NCBI GenBank assembly: GCA_963575745.1
Contig: CAUYUJ010003559.1
Span: 520,120-584,119 of the forward strand
Source of the DNA: Prorocentrum cordatum
Lineage: Eukaryota > Sar > Dinophyceae > Prorocentrales > Prorocentraceae
Direction: 5' to 3'
Length of the DNA: 64,000 nucleotides
Shown here: positions 43,116-54,506 of the stretch, in pieces
How the letters are laid out: each line of letters starts with the position of its first letter
Position numbering within the stretch: the first letter of the stretch is position 1
Translations under genes and position numbers: made by a program
Notes under the pieces: generated by a model
Told to the model about the DNA's origin: nothing
What the model saw: only the letters and a program-made list of their open reading frames with translations
The model's database searches: none

Positions 43116-43670
43116 GATCAACGTACCAGAAATGGTGTGCTGGAAAGATTCAGGATTATGCGGGTGCAACAATTATGCTTATTCGCGGGGTTGAAGTCCC
43201 AAAAATGACCCTCTGGCACGATTCCGGATCGTCAAGACGCAGCAGTCAGGTTGACACGTGGCGTTGAAATCCCGAGAATAATGTTCTGGCATGCTTCAGG
43301 ATCTTCAAACTGTTGTCTTCCAACGAGACAGTTCCCTCAATGGAAATGAACCATTGTGGGGGCCTATGAAGAGGGAGCTTGGAGGAAGGGTGAATTCCAA
43401 CATCGTTGATGACTCTTGGTTTTACACTGGTCCTCCTCCTCCTCCTCCTTCTCCTCCTACTCCTCCTCTTGCTCGTCGTCCTCGTCTTCGTCCTCGTCTT
43501 CGTCTTCGTCCTCCTCCTCCCTCCTCCCTCCTCCCTCCTCCCTCCCTCCTCCCTCCTCCTCCTCCCTCCTCCCTCCTCCTCCCTCCCTCCTCCTCCTCCT
43601 TCTCCTCCCTCCTCCTCCTCCTCCTCCTCCTCCTCCTCCTCCTCCTCCTCCTCCTCCTCACGCCCGGTCA
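43116..43670. repeat. Mixed DNA, then (CTC)n/(CTT)n microsatellite
   Basis: 43430-43665 is an almost pure pyrimidine tract (CCTCCTCCT, CTCGTCTTC). 43116-43429 shows nothing I can support. Confidence 0.85.
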
Positions 43671-44762
43671 CGTCGCGACTCTCGCCGGCGCCGTGTGGGA
43701 ATTCGCCATTCGTAGGCATCCCCAGACGGCGCCAGCGCGGATCGTGACGCGACCAGCGCCCTGCCCCCCCTCAGGTCGCGCCCGTTTTTAGCCATGGGGA
43801 TACAAGAACAGTCTCCTGAGGTTTGCGGAAGCGCAAACATGGATCAAGTATGACGTAGCCAGGACAGGGACAAAATCGGACCAGGACAAGTCGGGGATCT
43901 CTAAAATCTGGCGACTCTGGAGGATGCATCGAGTGCAGCGGCCTTCTCCTGGAACGCTCTGAGACCTTCCTGGGACTCTCTGGAACGACGTATCTCTGTC
44001 CCAGCCCCGCCCGACCAAGGCGCGTGGATTAGCAGCGCCATGCAGACAGAATCGGCGCGCTCCGTCGCCAAAGGAGGCGGCATCGGCCAAACGCCTCGGG
44101 GGTGCATCCGTGGATCTGGCGCCCGCGCGCCAGATCCACGGATCCCTAGTCCATGGTAGCGTGTGCACGGGGGTGCGCTCTGACCATGATTTGGAGGCGA
44201 ATCCAGCCGCGGCGACGAGGGAAGTGTGGCTGTGTCGGTACTTTCTCTTGGAGGCGGCAAGGGGGTCTGAGCTGGATGGGCCCCGAGAAAATTAGTCAAG
44301 ACGGAGGGTCAAGGGCAAATGCTTTCAAAACCGGTCCCCTGACCCTTCCGGGGGTCCATGTGGTTAGTTTTTCGCCCTGGGTCCGTTTCTGACGGTCCGG
44401 CGGCCCGAAAGCGGCCCCCAGAGATCGGAACAGCCAAAAAGCCTGCTCGATCCCCATGATTACCTCGAACCTCGCCCTCCCTCCCTGCTAATCGGAGCCA
44501 GTGCTGGGCCACCTCGGACCCCCAGCTGGCTCCAGGTGTACACCACCCAGGGCCCAAGGGTTAGCCCTGGCCAGGCACGGTCCAAGACACACTCCGGCAT
44601 GATTTCCTCCCTCCGCGACCCCACGAAGGGCCCGACCCCTCCCCCAGGTCAGCTCCTCGCTCCAGCTCCGAGCTCTGATGACTCCGGGGCGCGACCCTCG
44701 GCGGCGCGTCCACCGGGGAAGGCAGAAGGGGCAGACCCCCCCCGGCCGGCTCCAACCGTTAC
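43671..44762. other. No firm gene; family D copy
   Basis: 44330-44420 is a family D copy. 43930-44010 resembles the CTGGAACGCTCT unit of 35330. A perfect inverted repeat of GTGGATCTGGCGC about 44109-44135 (arms TCCGTGGATCTGGCGC/GCGCCAGATCCACGGA, with CCGC between) could form a hairpin. No gene supported. Confidence 0.45.
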
Positions 44763-44929
44763 CCCCCCCCGACGGCCGGCGGCGGGATTTCCGCGCTCTC
44801 GACGCCGTTCAGCCCGAGCGGCGACTCAGCCATGCGCCGATGTATGCTGAGCGAGAGGACCAACGCTAAGAGCGGCTTCAGCAGCGAAGCCCACAGCGCG
44901 GGGAAGGTCGTCCAGTCCCCCTCCGCCAC
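44763..44929 (-). CDS. Candidate exon with a membrane segment
   Basis: Minus strand: acceptor CCTGCCCAG, then VAEGDWTTFPALWASLLKPL, LALVLSLSIHRRMAESPLGL and NGVESAEIPPPAVG, ending at a GGG|GTAACGG donor of the same type as 30737 and 29215. One strong hydrophobic helix. It is the most upstream of the minus-strand candidate exons. Product unknown. Confidence 0.42.
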
Positions 44930-46597
44930 CTGGGCAGGATCGCCAGCGGAGGACGCGCCCGGGGAAGGGGGGCCAACCACGCGCGCCACCCCCTTCGGGT
45001 TCCTCTCTCAGCGGGGGGGCAGAAGAGCCCAGAACCGAATCGACAAGTCGAAGCGGCGATCGGAACCCATCGGATCGGCGGAAATCGGCAGCCGAGTCGG
45101 GAGAAGTCGAATCGGCAGAACTCGGCAGGCTAGTGGGCCTCTATGGATAAGTCGGGTCCCAAATCGGAAACTGATGTCGAATCGAATCGAAATTGGAATC
45201 CATCGAAATCGAATCGAATCGGAGGAATGGAAACGAGCCCTGGGGAGGGAGGACGCACCACCGGACCTGCCCAGTCGACCCGCCACCCCGTCAGCCCGCC
45301 GCCGAGCCACGCAACGTGCCCCCGGCCCCTGGAGCCAAGCCCTCGGGCCCGCGGACCGCAGTGGCCACGAAGCCAGCCAAGCCCGCAGGGGGGTCGGGCA
45401 GGAATGAGATCGTTTGTCATCTTCGGCGACGCAGTCAGGATTGACAGTACGAGTGCGCGATAAGGATGCAAGCCCGTTGGACGCCCATGTCGAAGCTTTT
45501 CGTGCGGGTCTGGCCATCGAAAGCGGTTGAGGATGGACCGAGCAGGCAAGGATGCAAGGTTACCCTGGGGACGATTGCTCATCATTGTCATCGATTTCGA
45601 CTGTACCCTGGATAATCTGGTGGTGGGGAGTTGCTGGCCGATTGTCACACCTCCTCGCTTGGCAGCCCCACGCACGCCCGCGCGCACCAGCATACTACGC
45701 ACCCCCGTCAGACCTGCACAGCCGACAACGCCAGGTCACGTATCCGGGTGGGGGAGTGAGCGGGCCTGGGAGGGCGGGGCGGGCCTGGAAATCTGGGTCA
45801 TCGCCAGACCCTGCAAATGCAATCCAAATCCATGTTCACCGCCCGCCGCGAGGGCACCGAATCGGCCAATCGGATCGAACCGGAATTTGCACCAGATCGG
45901 GCTGCATCGGCACGGAGTCAAGCATCGGGCCGAATCGGACCGTCGGAATCTCACAAGCGAGTCGGATCGGGCCGGCCAGAGTAGTGGTGCTCCCATCGTA
46001 CTTCAGGACCACATCATAGAAAACCGCCGACCCTGTCGGCGCGTGTGGGGTCCGTCTGGTTCCGTCGACGGGTCGCCTTCTCTGTTTATCCTTCCCCGTC
46101 GGGGGTGAGAGGGCACTCTCCCGTCGTCGGGGGGAGGAGTCCGGGGATTGAGGGAAATCGACCCAAGTCGCAGTCACGTCAAAGGGAAGCCCCTGCACTT
46201 TGTCATTTCCCCGGCGGAGGGAGAGGGGTCCCGGGGAGGGCGGGGGGGGTCAAATTCGCATCCCCCGTTTGCGGCTTTTACGGAGGGGCCCTCTGTAGAT
46301 GCGCTGGAGGAAGGGGGGCCGCCACGACGGATCCGCAAGAGCGCCCCTAGACGGTCCAAGCCCCACAAGATAGCCCGAGAACGCCTAAGGACGGCCAAAG
46401 GGGGCCCCCAGACGGCCAAAGGACGCCGCCCAGATACGTTTCCCCCTCGAGCGCCCCCAGAACCATGCCGCAACGCCGCAAAGACCCCATAATGCCGCAA
46501 CGCCCCCTCCTCCTCCGCCTCCTCCTCCTCCTCCTCCTCCTCCTCCTCCTCCTCCTCCTCCTCCCCTCCCCTGCTCCCCCCCTGCTCCCCCTCCTCC

Positions 46598-46630
<33 letters not shown>

Positions 46631-46954
46631 ATCATCATCATCATCATCCTTCCCCTCCCTCCACCTCCCTCATCCGCCTCCTCTACCCTTCCTCTTCCCC
46701 CCCAACTCCTCCTCCTCCTCCGCCTCCTACCCCCCCCGCTCATTTTCATATTCGTCGTCTTCAAGGTCGGTGGCACCAGCCGTAAGGCCTTCGCAATAAT
46801 CTCGAGCACCCAGAAGTGAAGTATCGAAACAGTATCGAACGAGTATCGCCTGCCAGGGCCCGACACGTGAAAGTAGGTTGGATCATCATAAGGCCAGAAT
46901 CGGCATCGACTCGAATCCGTCGGATCGGCATGGGCCCTGCCTGGGCGGCGAGAA
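44930..46954. repeat. TCGGATCG/GAATCG repeats and (CTC)n, (ATC)n; no firm gene
   Basis: 45030-45240 and 45860-45985 are rich in AATCGAATCG/TCGGATCG. 46505-46620 is (CTC)n, and 46625-46648 is (ATC)n. Minus strand 45420-45250 has an open Gly/Arg-rich frame that I do not trust. Confidence 0.6.
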
Positions 46955-47760
46955 GGCAAAGGGCCTCACGCGAGAACGCACAGCGACCTCACGCCTGGGC
47001 TCACGCAAGCCGCCGGCGTGGCACACTGTACGGAGAGGAGGGGGAGGAGGAGCAGAGAGGAGGAGGAGGTTGAGGAGGAGGAGGAGGAGGAAAAGGAGGC
47101 TGAGGAGGAGGAGGAGGAGGAGGAGGAGGAGGAGGAGCGGGAGGAGGAGGAGGAGGAGGAAGAAGAAGAAGGGTCTCACGCGAGAACGCGTGTAGCGACC
47201 TTATGCCAGGGCGCTCACGCAGGCCGCCAGCGTGGCACCACTGCACGCGCGACCTTTCGCGGGAAGCTTACGCGCGAAGGTCCGTGCAGTCGACCCCGTG
47301 TTCTCCCCTATCGCTTACCTGGGCGACGAAGGAGGAGCCCAGATATCCGACGATCTGACTTTTGTCAGTCCGGGGGGTTCGCCGCGGTCTCGGCCTTGGC
47401 GACTATCAACAGAAATACACCTCGGAAGGAACCCAGGGAAAGAGGTGGGGACCTCTTGACGAACGAACAGCACACAATCATACCCATAAGGGGAACGGAG
47501 GAAGGGGGCTATGGGTGCGTGTTGTCGAACGGGAGCCTCCCCCAGGGTCCGACAACCCGCGCCCATACCCATACCGAGACCTCCGCCCTCCGACCCCCCT
47601 GTGGGTATGGGCCAGGGTGTATTGTTAACTCGTCGCTCTGGGGCTGCGCATCAAAAAATCATGTCGTCGAGTGCGCGGGAAGGGAAGCACTGGCCTCACG
47701 CACAACGGCGCGTCGACCTCACGCGGGGGCTCACGCGGGGCACTGCCGCGGCACTCCGCC
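46955..47760. repeat. Three copies of a CTCACGCGAGAACG unit around a (GGA)n tract
   Basis: About 80-base units at 46955-47035, 47173-47250 and (diverged) 47690-47760 carry CCTCACGCGAGAACGC, GCGACCT and CTCACGCAGGCCGCC, then GGCGTGGCAC. (GGA)n lies between the first two, at 47040-47165. The bases between the second and third copies show no gene. Confidence 0.75.
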
Positions 47761-48858
47761 CGGAATGGGGGGCGCCTCCCTGAGATCCGACGCCGTCTCT
47801 TCGTTCACAGAAAGGACCTCCAGAGGTCTGAACCAATTCACCTCCTGAAGTCCTGGCGATGCTATTTGTTCACAACGGGAGTTTTCGCCCAGTTTCGGGC
47901 CCCTGGACCCTCACAAATCGATCCGGCTCGAAAAATGACGCAGAAAGATGTGGTACGAGACTCCGGTGGTACTTTTTTCGGCGATGTTGCAATTTTCTGC
48001 AACGTCAGATCTGAGGGGCGGGACCGGTTGTTCATCCTGAATCATTTTTTGACGGGGGCCAGGCGAGAGCCCCCAGAGGCAGCAAAATTGCAACAACAAA
48101 AAAGAAAGCCATCAGTCCTGATGTTTTCGCGACGAGAGGCAGGGGGGGGCTCTTTCACGCGCCCATCCGCTGGCATCCTGCGCGCGAGTAGCCGCACGGT
48201 TGGACTCGCCTCCCCCCCCTCGACGAGTATGGGATGCACTGCAGATGATCTGGAGAGGAGCAATCGCAAGATACTGGACGGATCGACGAGAATAATCATC
48301 TGTGCACTTTCTGGTCTGCCTGAGGCACACCATCAAGCATGAGCGCCTCCTGCCTGGCTAGCGTTAGAGGACAACAAAAAAACCGAATGAACAAAAACTG
48401 TTGAGATCCGCGGATTCACGGATCGGCGCTGAACCCCCCCTCCCTGGCGCTTGGAGCGCGCCAGGGGCGGGGCCGAGGGGGACGCCAAGGGGGTCCGGCG
48501 CCGATCCAAGAAATCTGGCCGGAGCCCCCCCCCTGCGAGGGGACGGCCTTGAGCAATGCTTGAGCCCCCCCCTCGACCGCGTAGAATTCACTGCGGCGGT
48601 GGATATGGAAATAATCGAACAGTGGACTTGAGCCTTTGGACGTCCGAAAATACATACGGAAAACATAGTGCGATGCCCAACAACAAAAATTGCCCGAAAA
48701 CCGACACTGGCCGCTGTTGGGCAGGCGACCTTCTGTCTCACATGGACAGCTTCCGCGGCGCCACCGACAGTGAATCCTGTTCAAGATGAACAGGAACTGC
48801 TGTCGGCCACGAGCGGCGAAAATATCCGTACCCGTACCCTCGCGGTCTGGATTCTGGG
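47761..48858. other. No firm gene; dispersed repeat copies
   Basis: 47815-48085 resembles family D. 48800-48858 (GCGGCGAAAATATCCGTACC, CTCGCGGTCTGGATTC) matches a unit at 60515-60560 and ends exactly where the LINE begins. No gene supported. Confidence 0.5.
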
Positions 48859-48898
48859 TCCGTAGCCAGTTTGACTCAAGTCCGTAGCGTGGCCCGAG
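48859..48898 (+). other. Tandem relic spliced-leader sequences at the LINE 5' end
   Basis: 48859-48880 reads TCCGTAGCCAGTTTGACTCA then AG. The dinoflagellate spliced leader is DCCGTAGCCATTTTGGCTCA then AG, so 20 of 22 bases match. The next 18 bases (TCCGTAGCGTGGCCCGAG) fit a second leader with a short inner deletion. They stand directly before the 5' leader of the LINE at 49009. Confidence 0.72.
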
Positions 48899-49008
48899 CG
48901 TCAGCAGCGGACGAGAGTTGTGGCCTTGGGGGCGCCTCAGAGGCGCACGCGGCCCCAGTACTGGGGTTTTATCCCCCACTGCTTTTGCGAACCTACATCG
49001 TGCATCGA

Positions 49009-49648
49009 TGAGTTTTGACAGCAATGCTCCGTGGCACACTAAGAAGTTTGTGTATCAGCCGTGGGTCCACCGTGACAGGGGGTACGGAGATGGAGAGGGC
49101 AACCGCCAGAGTCAGACACGGCACAGCCCAACCGTCGACCATACTGCCTCAAGGTCCATTACACGGAGTGCCCGCGCTTCGTGTATCATGACAGGCTCGA
49201 AAAGGTGGACTACACATGCCTCTGCGGAGCGAGGCTGGGCGCATACCAGGCGAGGGGAGGCGGATGGCGCGGGCAGCAGAAGATCACGAATGACAACGCA
49301 GCCCAGTAAGACAAGGGCTCCTATCTCCAGGCGGCTCTGCGAGCGGTCGTGGGGGACATCAAGGACCCGAACACCAGCAAGAAAGAACAGGAGCTGCTGC
49401 AGGCGTTGGAACCCCGCCAACCTGAGCTGCAAGTGGTGCGCCCAGCTGAACAGTTGCAGAAAGCGAGCACTCGTGTGGGCAGAGCGGCCAAGGCTCTGGA
49501 GAAGGCACGGGCTCGCTGGGTACGTACAGAGATGGAGCACACGGAGGCACAAGACGCGCTGCAGGCAGCAACGGCCGAACTCGTTCAAGCTCAGGAGGAA
49601 GAAGTTGCAGCAACCCGACTCGTCCTACCAATAGAAGGAGAAGACAGA

Positions 49649-49681
<33 letters not shown>

Positions 49682-50160
49682 CAGTCATCGACGTTGGCCA
49701 GGCGATCGAAGAAGGGCCAAGCTGCAGTTCTTATTCGGCAAGTTCCTCAAGACAAAGCCATCGTTGAGGAGAGATCAGCCACAATTGACGAACTTTTGCA
49801 GAAGGCGGTGTGTGAAGCCATGGGAGGCTTCAAGGCCCAGCTTGAGGCAGTCCAGAAAGAGATGTCAGAAACTAATGATGGTGATGTGGTGGTGCCTCCT
49901 GCTGGCCAGAGACCAGCTGCTGAGAGTGGAGCCGCTGTCGCTGCCGCTCCCCCACCAGCGAGCGCCACCTCCGCGGGAGGTCGAGCGCCCACCGCCGCGG
50001 GCGGAGATGGGGAAGCCGCCGCTAGCGCCTGGGGCCCAGAGGCCCCCCGAGCCCAGCAGGCCGCTCCAGCAGCAGAGGTCGAGGCAAGAAGCAGGCGATG
50101 CAGAAGGAGGCAGAGCAGCAGATCAACCAACTACGACGCGCGATGCAACAACGATCCTAG
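49009..50160 (+). pseudogene. LINE N-terminal part: Cys motif and coiled coil
   Basis: ATG at 49009 starts MSFDSNAPWHTKKFVYQPW, VHRDRGYGD. After a frame change near 49090 it reads PPESDTAQPNRRPYCLKVHY, TECPRFVYHDRLEKVDYTCL and CGARLGAYQ, with a possible zinc site (C, C, C-x-C). A TAA at 49307-49309 interrupts it. It then continues GSYLQAALRAVVGDIKD and heptad-rich EQELLQALEPRQPELQ, TRVGRAAKALEKARARWVR and EAQDALQAATAELVQAQEEE. A (CA)n tract at 49651-49679 adds [12 protein letters not shown]-like residues in frame. An Ala/Pro-rich linker leads to the endonuclease. Confidence 0.72.
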
Positions 50161-50692
50161 CCAGAGCGACACCAACGAGGGGAATGAATACGTGCTGTAC
50201 ATGCGCAACCTGTCCAGGTTCGGCCCGACGGCAAGGAACCTCTTGAAGACGAGACAATACGATTTCTACGTGTTGCCCGAATTTCATACTCGCCCAGACG
50301 AAGCAGATGAGCATCTAGCTACTTGGGCGCAAGCTGGCTTCAAACCAGTGGTGGCGCCGAGCAGGGCCAGTGAGAAGAGTGACAAACCAGGAGGTATAGC
50401 AGCAGGCTGCAAGAATATTTATCAGTTTGAGTCCTTCAGGCATTTGGCGCGTGATCCACAATGCACTCTTGGACTCCGTGACTTGGACAAGTCACAGAAG
50501 GTAGTCAACCGCGGAGTGGATGTTCACGATTTCGTACGCTTCCAGACGAAGATAGCAGGCCAGACGCTCAGTATTTTCAACATCTATTCCACCACAGGCA
50601 TAGGTCTCAGGTCAGTGAGAGCGCAGAAGTTGGCCAGCCCAGGCGCACGGTTGCAGTCAATGCGCACACCCTGGATAGTGATAGGTGATTGA
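50161..50692 (+). pseudogene. LINE endonuclease, N-terminal half
   Basis: Reads EYVLYMRNLSRFGPTARNLL, KTRQYDFYVLPEFHTRPDEA (catalytic Glu in LPEFHT), FKPVVAPSRASEKSDKPGG and VVNRGVDVHDFVRFQTKI, then IFNIYSTTGIGLRSVRAQK and TPWIVIGD, and hits TGA at 50690-50692. The family continues GDWN at this point, so the stop falls inside the catalytic Asp-x-Asn site. Confidence 0.82.
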
Positions 50693-51533
50693 GGAGCTTG
50701 AGGTGAGCGGTTGGCCACATTTAGTTGCAGGTGATATCCGTGTCGCACACAGCGTCACATATACATGCACAGTAAAGCCGCGTCGTATGAGTGATTATGC
50801 AGTATCCTCGAAGTCAGCGAGGCCCCTGGTTCAAGAAGTAGTAGCGGACCCCGGCCCAGTCTTCGGTGGAGGGAAAAGCCACTACGGTTTGAAGGTCAAA
50901 CTGAAGCTCAGCATGGTGGAGGCTCTGCGCCGAGTTTTGCAGCTGCCCGAACCTTTCACTCAGCCCCCGCCCATCCAGAAGCCGAGGGACCCTAACAGCA
51001 AGCGGTCCAGGAACGCGGCCGAGAAGGCCCAATCCCAGGATGAGGGGCAGAGCACCAGACAGCGCAAGCCCGCCAATGCTGAGCGACCTAGGCGTGGGAT
51101 GACTTTCAAGGGCCCCCCAGCTTTGGAGTACCTCTGCCCTGAGGATCCGCATCAAGAAGGGGGTGACTCGGACTTGGGGGACATTGAGGGTGTCCTGGAG
51201 GAGGGCGTTGAGGCAGATCCTCAGGAGCCCCAGCCTAGTTGCAAGGACAATGCTTTGAAGCACTCCCTCCATGAGCTATCGCCAGACCAGCTGGATGAGT
51301 TGTGGCACGGCAGATTCGCTGCGCAACCTGTCAGTAGGGATTTGCAGCCCCCAGACTACATTAAGGAGTCTCAGGCTTTCCAGGTTTACGAGCGTGCGAC
51401 CTTAGACAGTGGCGTTGCTTCTGAGCGTTGGGAATCCAGGATGGAGGAGTTGTTCATCCCGGCCCATTATGTTCTCCCCCCAGAAGCGCACAGAGTTTCG
51501 AGGCAGAGGTTTGGCCAGAAGGTTCGTGTATAA
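50693..51533 (+). pseudogene. LINE endonuclease C-terminal part and linker
   Basis: In a new frame it resumes EELEVSGWPHLVAGDIRVAH, RRMSDYAVSSKSARPLVQE and GKSHYGLKVKLKLSM. The last is the SDH-type catalytic His region, here SHYG. A Lys/Arg/Pro-rich linker follows (RDPNSKRSRNAAEKAQSQDE), then an acidic stretch and LHELSPDQLDELWHGRF. The frame ends at TAA 51531-51533. Confidence 0.75.
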
Positions 51534-52864
51534 GCCGGAAGCCCAGGGCGCCGCTTTTGTCCTAGCATCAGACCCAGTAGCTCATTATTGGGCGACAGTG
51601 GCGTTCCTTCTGGATGGGCCAAGCAGTTGTTTGCCTCGGGAAGATTTAAGCCGCGGATGGCCAGGATCAAGGAGCTTGCCAGTCACCTACCCGTCTCCTC
51701 CCTTATGCATCTCTCGACTCGCCTCTGGAGAGCGTGGAGGGAGGGGCTCGTGAATCTTGACCGGGCCACGGATTCGGAGATTGTTTGTTTTGCAAAGAAG
51801 GCGAGGCACAACTCTGCGCGCGCACGTAGAGCATTGCAACACATGAATCAGCAAGGTTTCAAGGGTTCCGGAGCAGGCCATCTGAGGAGGCAAGGGCCTC
51901 CACAGAATGATCAAGCCGAAGAGTGGTTTTGCAGGGGGGGTCAGGTCAGGAGGCACCGCTGCACCAGACGCCCTAAGCCGCGTACAGCTCAAAGAGGGGG
52001 CCTGGGGTACGAAGTGGGGGGCCGATACCAGATTTAGTTTACGCCTGTCTCCTCTGGGATGCTCAGGGTGTTTACGATTCGCTATCGTGGGAACTAGTGC
52101 TAGACAGAGCCATGAGGCTAGGCCAGGCTCCTTCGTGATGAAGATTGTTTTAATACAGCCTAATATCTCGCTCATCCTAAGATCGACGGGTGCAGTTGAC
52201 CCAGGGAGATGTGCGATATATGTTGTGCGCGATGATCTGGCAAGAAGCCCGACCCCTTCTCCCTCCATAGCCACCTGGGTGGACGACATTGTCCAGAGGT
52301 GCGAGGAGCCTAGGCAGAGGCTAATCAACATTCTCTTCAAAGCGGGCAAGCAGTTGTGTCACGGCTTAGGCAGTGTTCGGCTAAAGATGGCTAGCACGTC
52401 TTGCATCAATTCGTCGTGCCCGAAGACAGCCCAGCAGTTAGGAAACACGTGTGCAGATGCAGGCATCAGCATCAGGTCAAACAATGCGCACCAGACCTAG
52501 GATTGGATGGGGAAGGGCAGCCTCAAGCAGGCCAAAGCAAGCAGCCAGAGGTGTAGCAACATTGATTAAGATCAGCAGAATATCCAGATGCAAAGGGTGC
52601 TAGAAGCGCAGCGAGCTGTCCAAAAGAATGGCATCGACCTGGTCGTTCGCGCAGTCTCGTTACTCGGACCAGGTGTACGGTGCAGCTCCCAATGTTCTCA
52701 TCAAGTGGCGAAGGGCTCTAGCCGACCTTTGCAGTGGGAAGAAAAACGGCCGATGCCGAACCACTTTACTTGCTCTAGAGTATGGTCAGAAAGACCCAGC
52801 TGTCACGGCAATGTGCGATGTAGTCAAGATGTGGTTCGGAATCCGCGGGGATCCCAGACTCTAG
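51534..52864 (+). pseudogene. LINE reverse transcriptase, worn, box WVDD
   Basis: After frame changes: 51588-51850 reads WAKQLFASGRFKPRMARIKE, STRLWRAWREGLVNLDRA and FAKKARHNSARARRALQHM. 51907-52500 reads LRFAIVGTSARQSHEARPG, AIYVVRDDLARSPTPSPSI and TWVDDIVQRCEEPRQRLINI, with WVDD at 52276-52287. 52628-52864 reads RYSDQVYGAAPNVLIKWRRA, ALEYGQKDPAVTAMCDVVKM, the thumb-side helices. The fingers part between 51850 and 52040 is hard to read and may be partly deleted. The two catalytic Asp are kept. Confidence 0.75.
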
Positions 52865-53476
52865 CCAGAGAGGGTACAACGTTGCTGGAGGAAATAGTTG
52901 AACAGACTCAGGAAAGTCAGCCCCAACGCCAGATGGAGGAGGGTCAGTTCCCAAATGGCGACAACAATATGCACGATGCTCGATTTAAAATGGGTCCCAG
53001 AGGGACCGTGGTGGCGGCGCAGTGACATCGGCAAAACCGTCAAGACCCCAGTGCCCCGTTTAGGCCAAGGTCCCATGGACGTCAAGCTCCTCTGTCCTTG
53101 CATCGCTGACAGCAAAAGTAGGAAGCTCTGGTCTGGTGCAACTCGCAAGTCCTGGATGGGAGAGGGTTTGCAAGCCGTACCAGACATGGTAGGCCCTCGT
53201 AGACAGTGCAAGACAGCAGCCAGTAGGGGAGACGTGCAATGGAAAGGGAAACTGCAATGTGCCACGACAAACGCCACGTGGTGCGAACACCGACTCTTCG
53301 AATACGGAATGGTAGATGACCCAACGTGTCAGCGCTGTAGGTCAGCTCCAGAGCGGGGCAAACATAGATGCTGGGAATGCGCAACTAACGCAGCGTTTCA
53401 ACCAGTCTCGAATAAAGTAATACATAAAGCCATCGCAGAAGCGGGCACGCTACCATGCCTTTGGATCCGAGGTTGA
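52865..53476 (+). pseudogene. LINE post-RT region with CCHC motif
   Basis: 52898-53476 is open: KSWMGEGLQAVPDMVGPRRQ, GDVQWKGKLQCATTNATWCE and HRLFEYGMVDDPTCQRC, then KHRCWECATNAAF. C-x2-C ... H-x2-C-x2-C at 53327-53380 matches the zinc-binding segment (DPTCxRC...HRxWEC) found between polymerase and RNase H in these elements. Confidence 0.82.
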
Positions 53477-53534
53477 GTTCCCTTCACGTGGGCGAATGTC
53501 CCAGAGCCCCTAGAGGAAGCCATCAGCTACGTGT

Positions 53535-54506
53535 TTGGCCAGTCGGACCACAAGATCTTTGGCGAGCAGGGGGTCATTTGGAGGAGGAGAGGCCAGTGGT
53601 GGAGTGGATCAGAATCCTAGGCTAAAGAGGGTGGCGTGGGCTTTTGTAACCCTAGGCGGCTTCCGAAATGATGGGGGCTACGACGTTGGGGGGTTACGTG
53701 TGGCGCACTTGCAAGGAGGAAACCTGCCAAGGAAGCGTCAATGTGCCAACCGTGGTGAAGCCGCTGCCTTGATTGAATTTGCAGCCACAGTTCTTCCGCT
53801 GGCGAGTGCTGTCTATGTCACAGATTCAGCTGATGGCATGCGTGGAGTCGACAAGGTTCGACGAAGCAAACTCCCAGAGACCCACGTGGATGTATGGAAA
53901 CGGTATCAGGCCGTGCGTTCCGAGAACCCGACCCCAGGAAGCCGAGTGATAAAAACCGAGAGTCACCTCCAAGATGAGGAGGCTATAGACATGAACGTCG
54001 AGGCAGCGTATGTCTTCGCTAACGCTGTGGCGGTCAAGACAGTTGAAGTCTTGGCCCAGAAGCTGCGCGTTTGCGATGCAGATCGATGTAGGATTGAAAT
54101 GTCCACGGCGATCGGGTTTGCAGTAAGAAAGCAGTTGGCCAGAGTTCTGAGTAACATAATGGAAAAAGTTTCGAAGTATGTGCCCAGCAGTAGGGACATT
54201 GCCAGTGCCAGGCTGAAGGAGGAGAGGAGCTGCAGTTTGAAAGCTCACCATGGAGTGCGCTGTTCGGGCTCCAGAGTTAGATGCACGGAGTGTGGAGGGT
54301 CAGCGCCGCGGAGAGAATTAGAAAGATTCCTCGACACTCCGAACTACAAAAGCCTGATGGGGGATGTCGTCCTCGCACCGTCAGGGCCCCAAGTTTTTAA
54401 TGGCAGAGTGCTACACGCTACACATGCGATGGGAGTCCACCAGAGATTCGGCACTCTAATATGTCTCAAATGTGGATTTTACGCACAGAAGGGTGCGAGG
54501 AATTGA
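53535..54506 (+). pseudogene. LINE RNase H and C-terminal Cys-rich domain
   Basis: A 323-codon open frame. RLKRVAWAFVTLGGFRNDGG, RKRQCANRGEAAALIEFAAT (catalytic Glu) and ASAVYVTDSADGMRGVDKV (Asp) follow the RNase H fold. PETHVDVWKRYQAVRSENP and RVIKTESHLQDEEAIDM give the next part. The far end has VRCTECGG and LICLKCGFYAQKGARN, two CxxC pairs. Past a stop at 54504-54506 the frame goes on with FNRCEGEPTVHGKRALKRVQ to about 54600, the usual last residues of the polyprotein. The first RNase H Asp (usually YTDGS) falls before 53535 and is not seen clearly. Confidence 0.8.
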
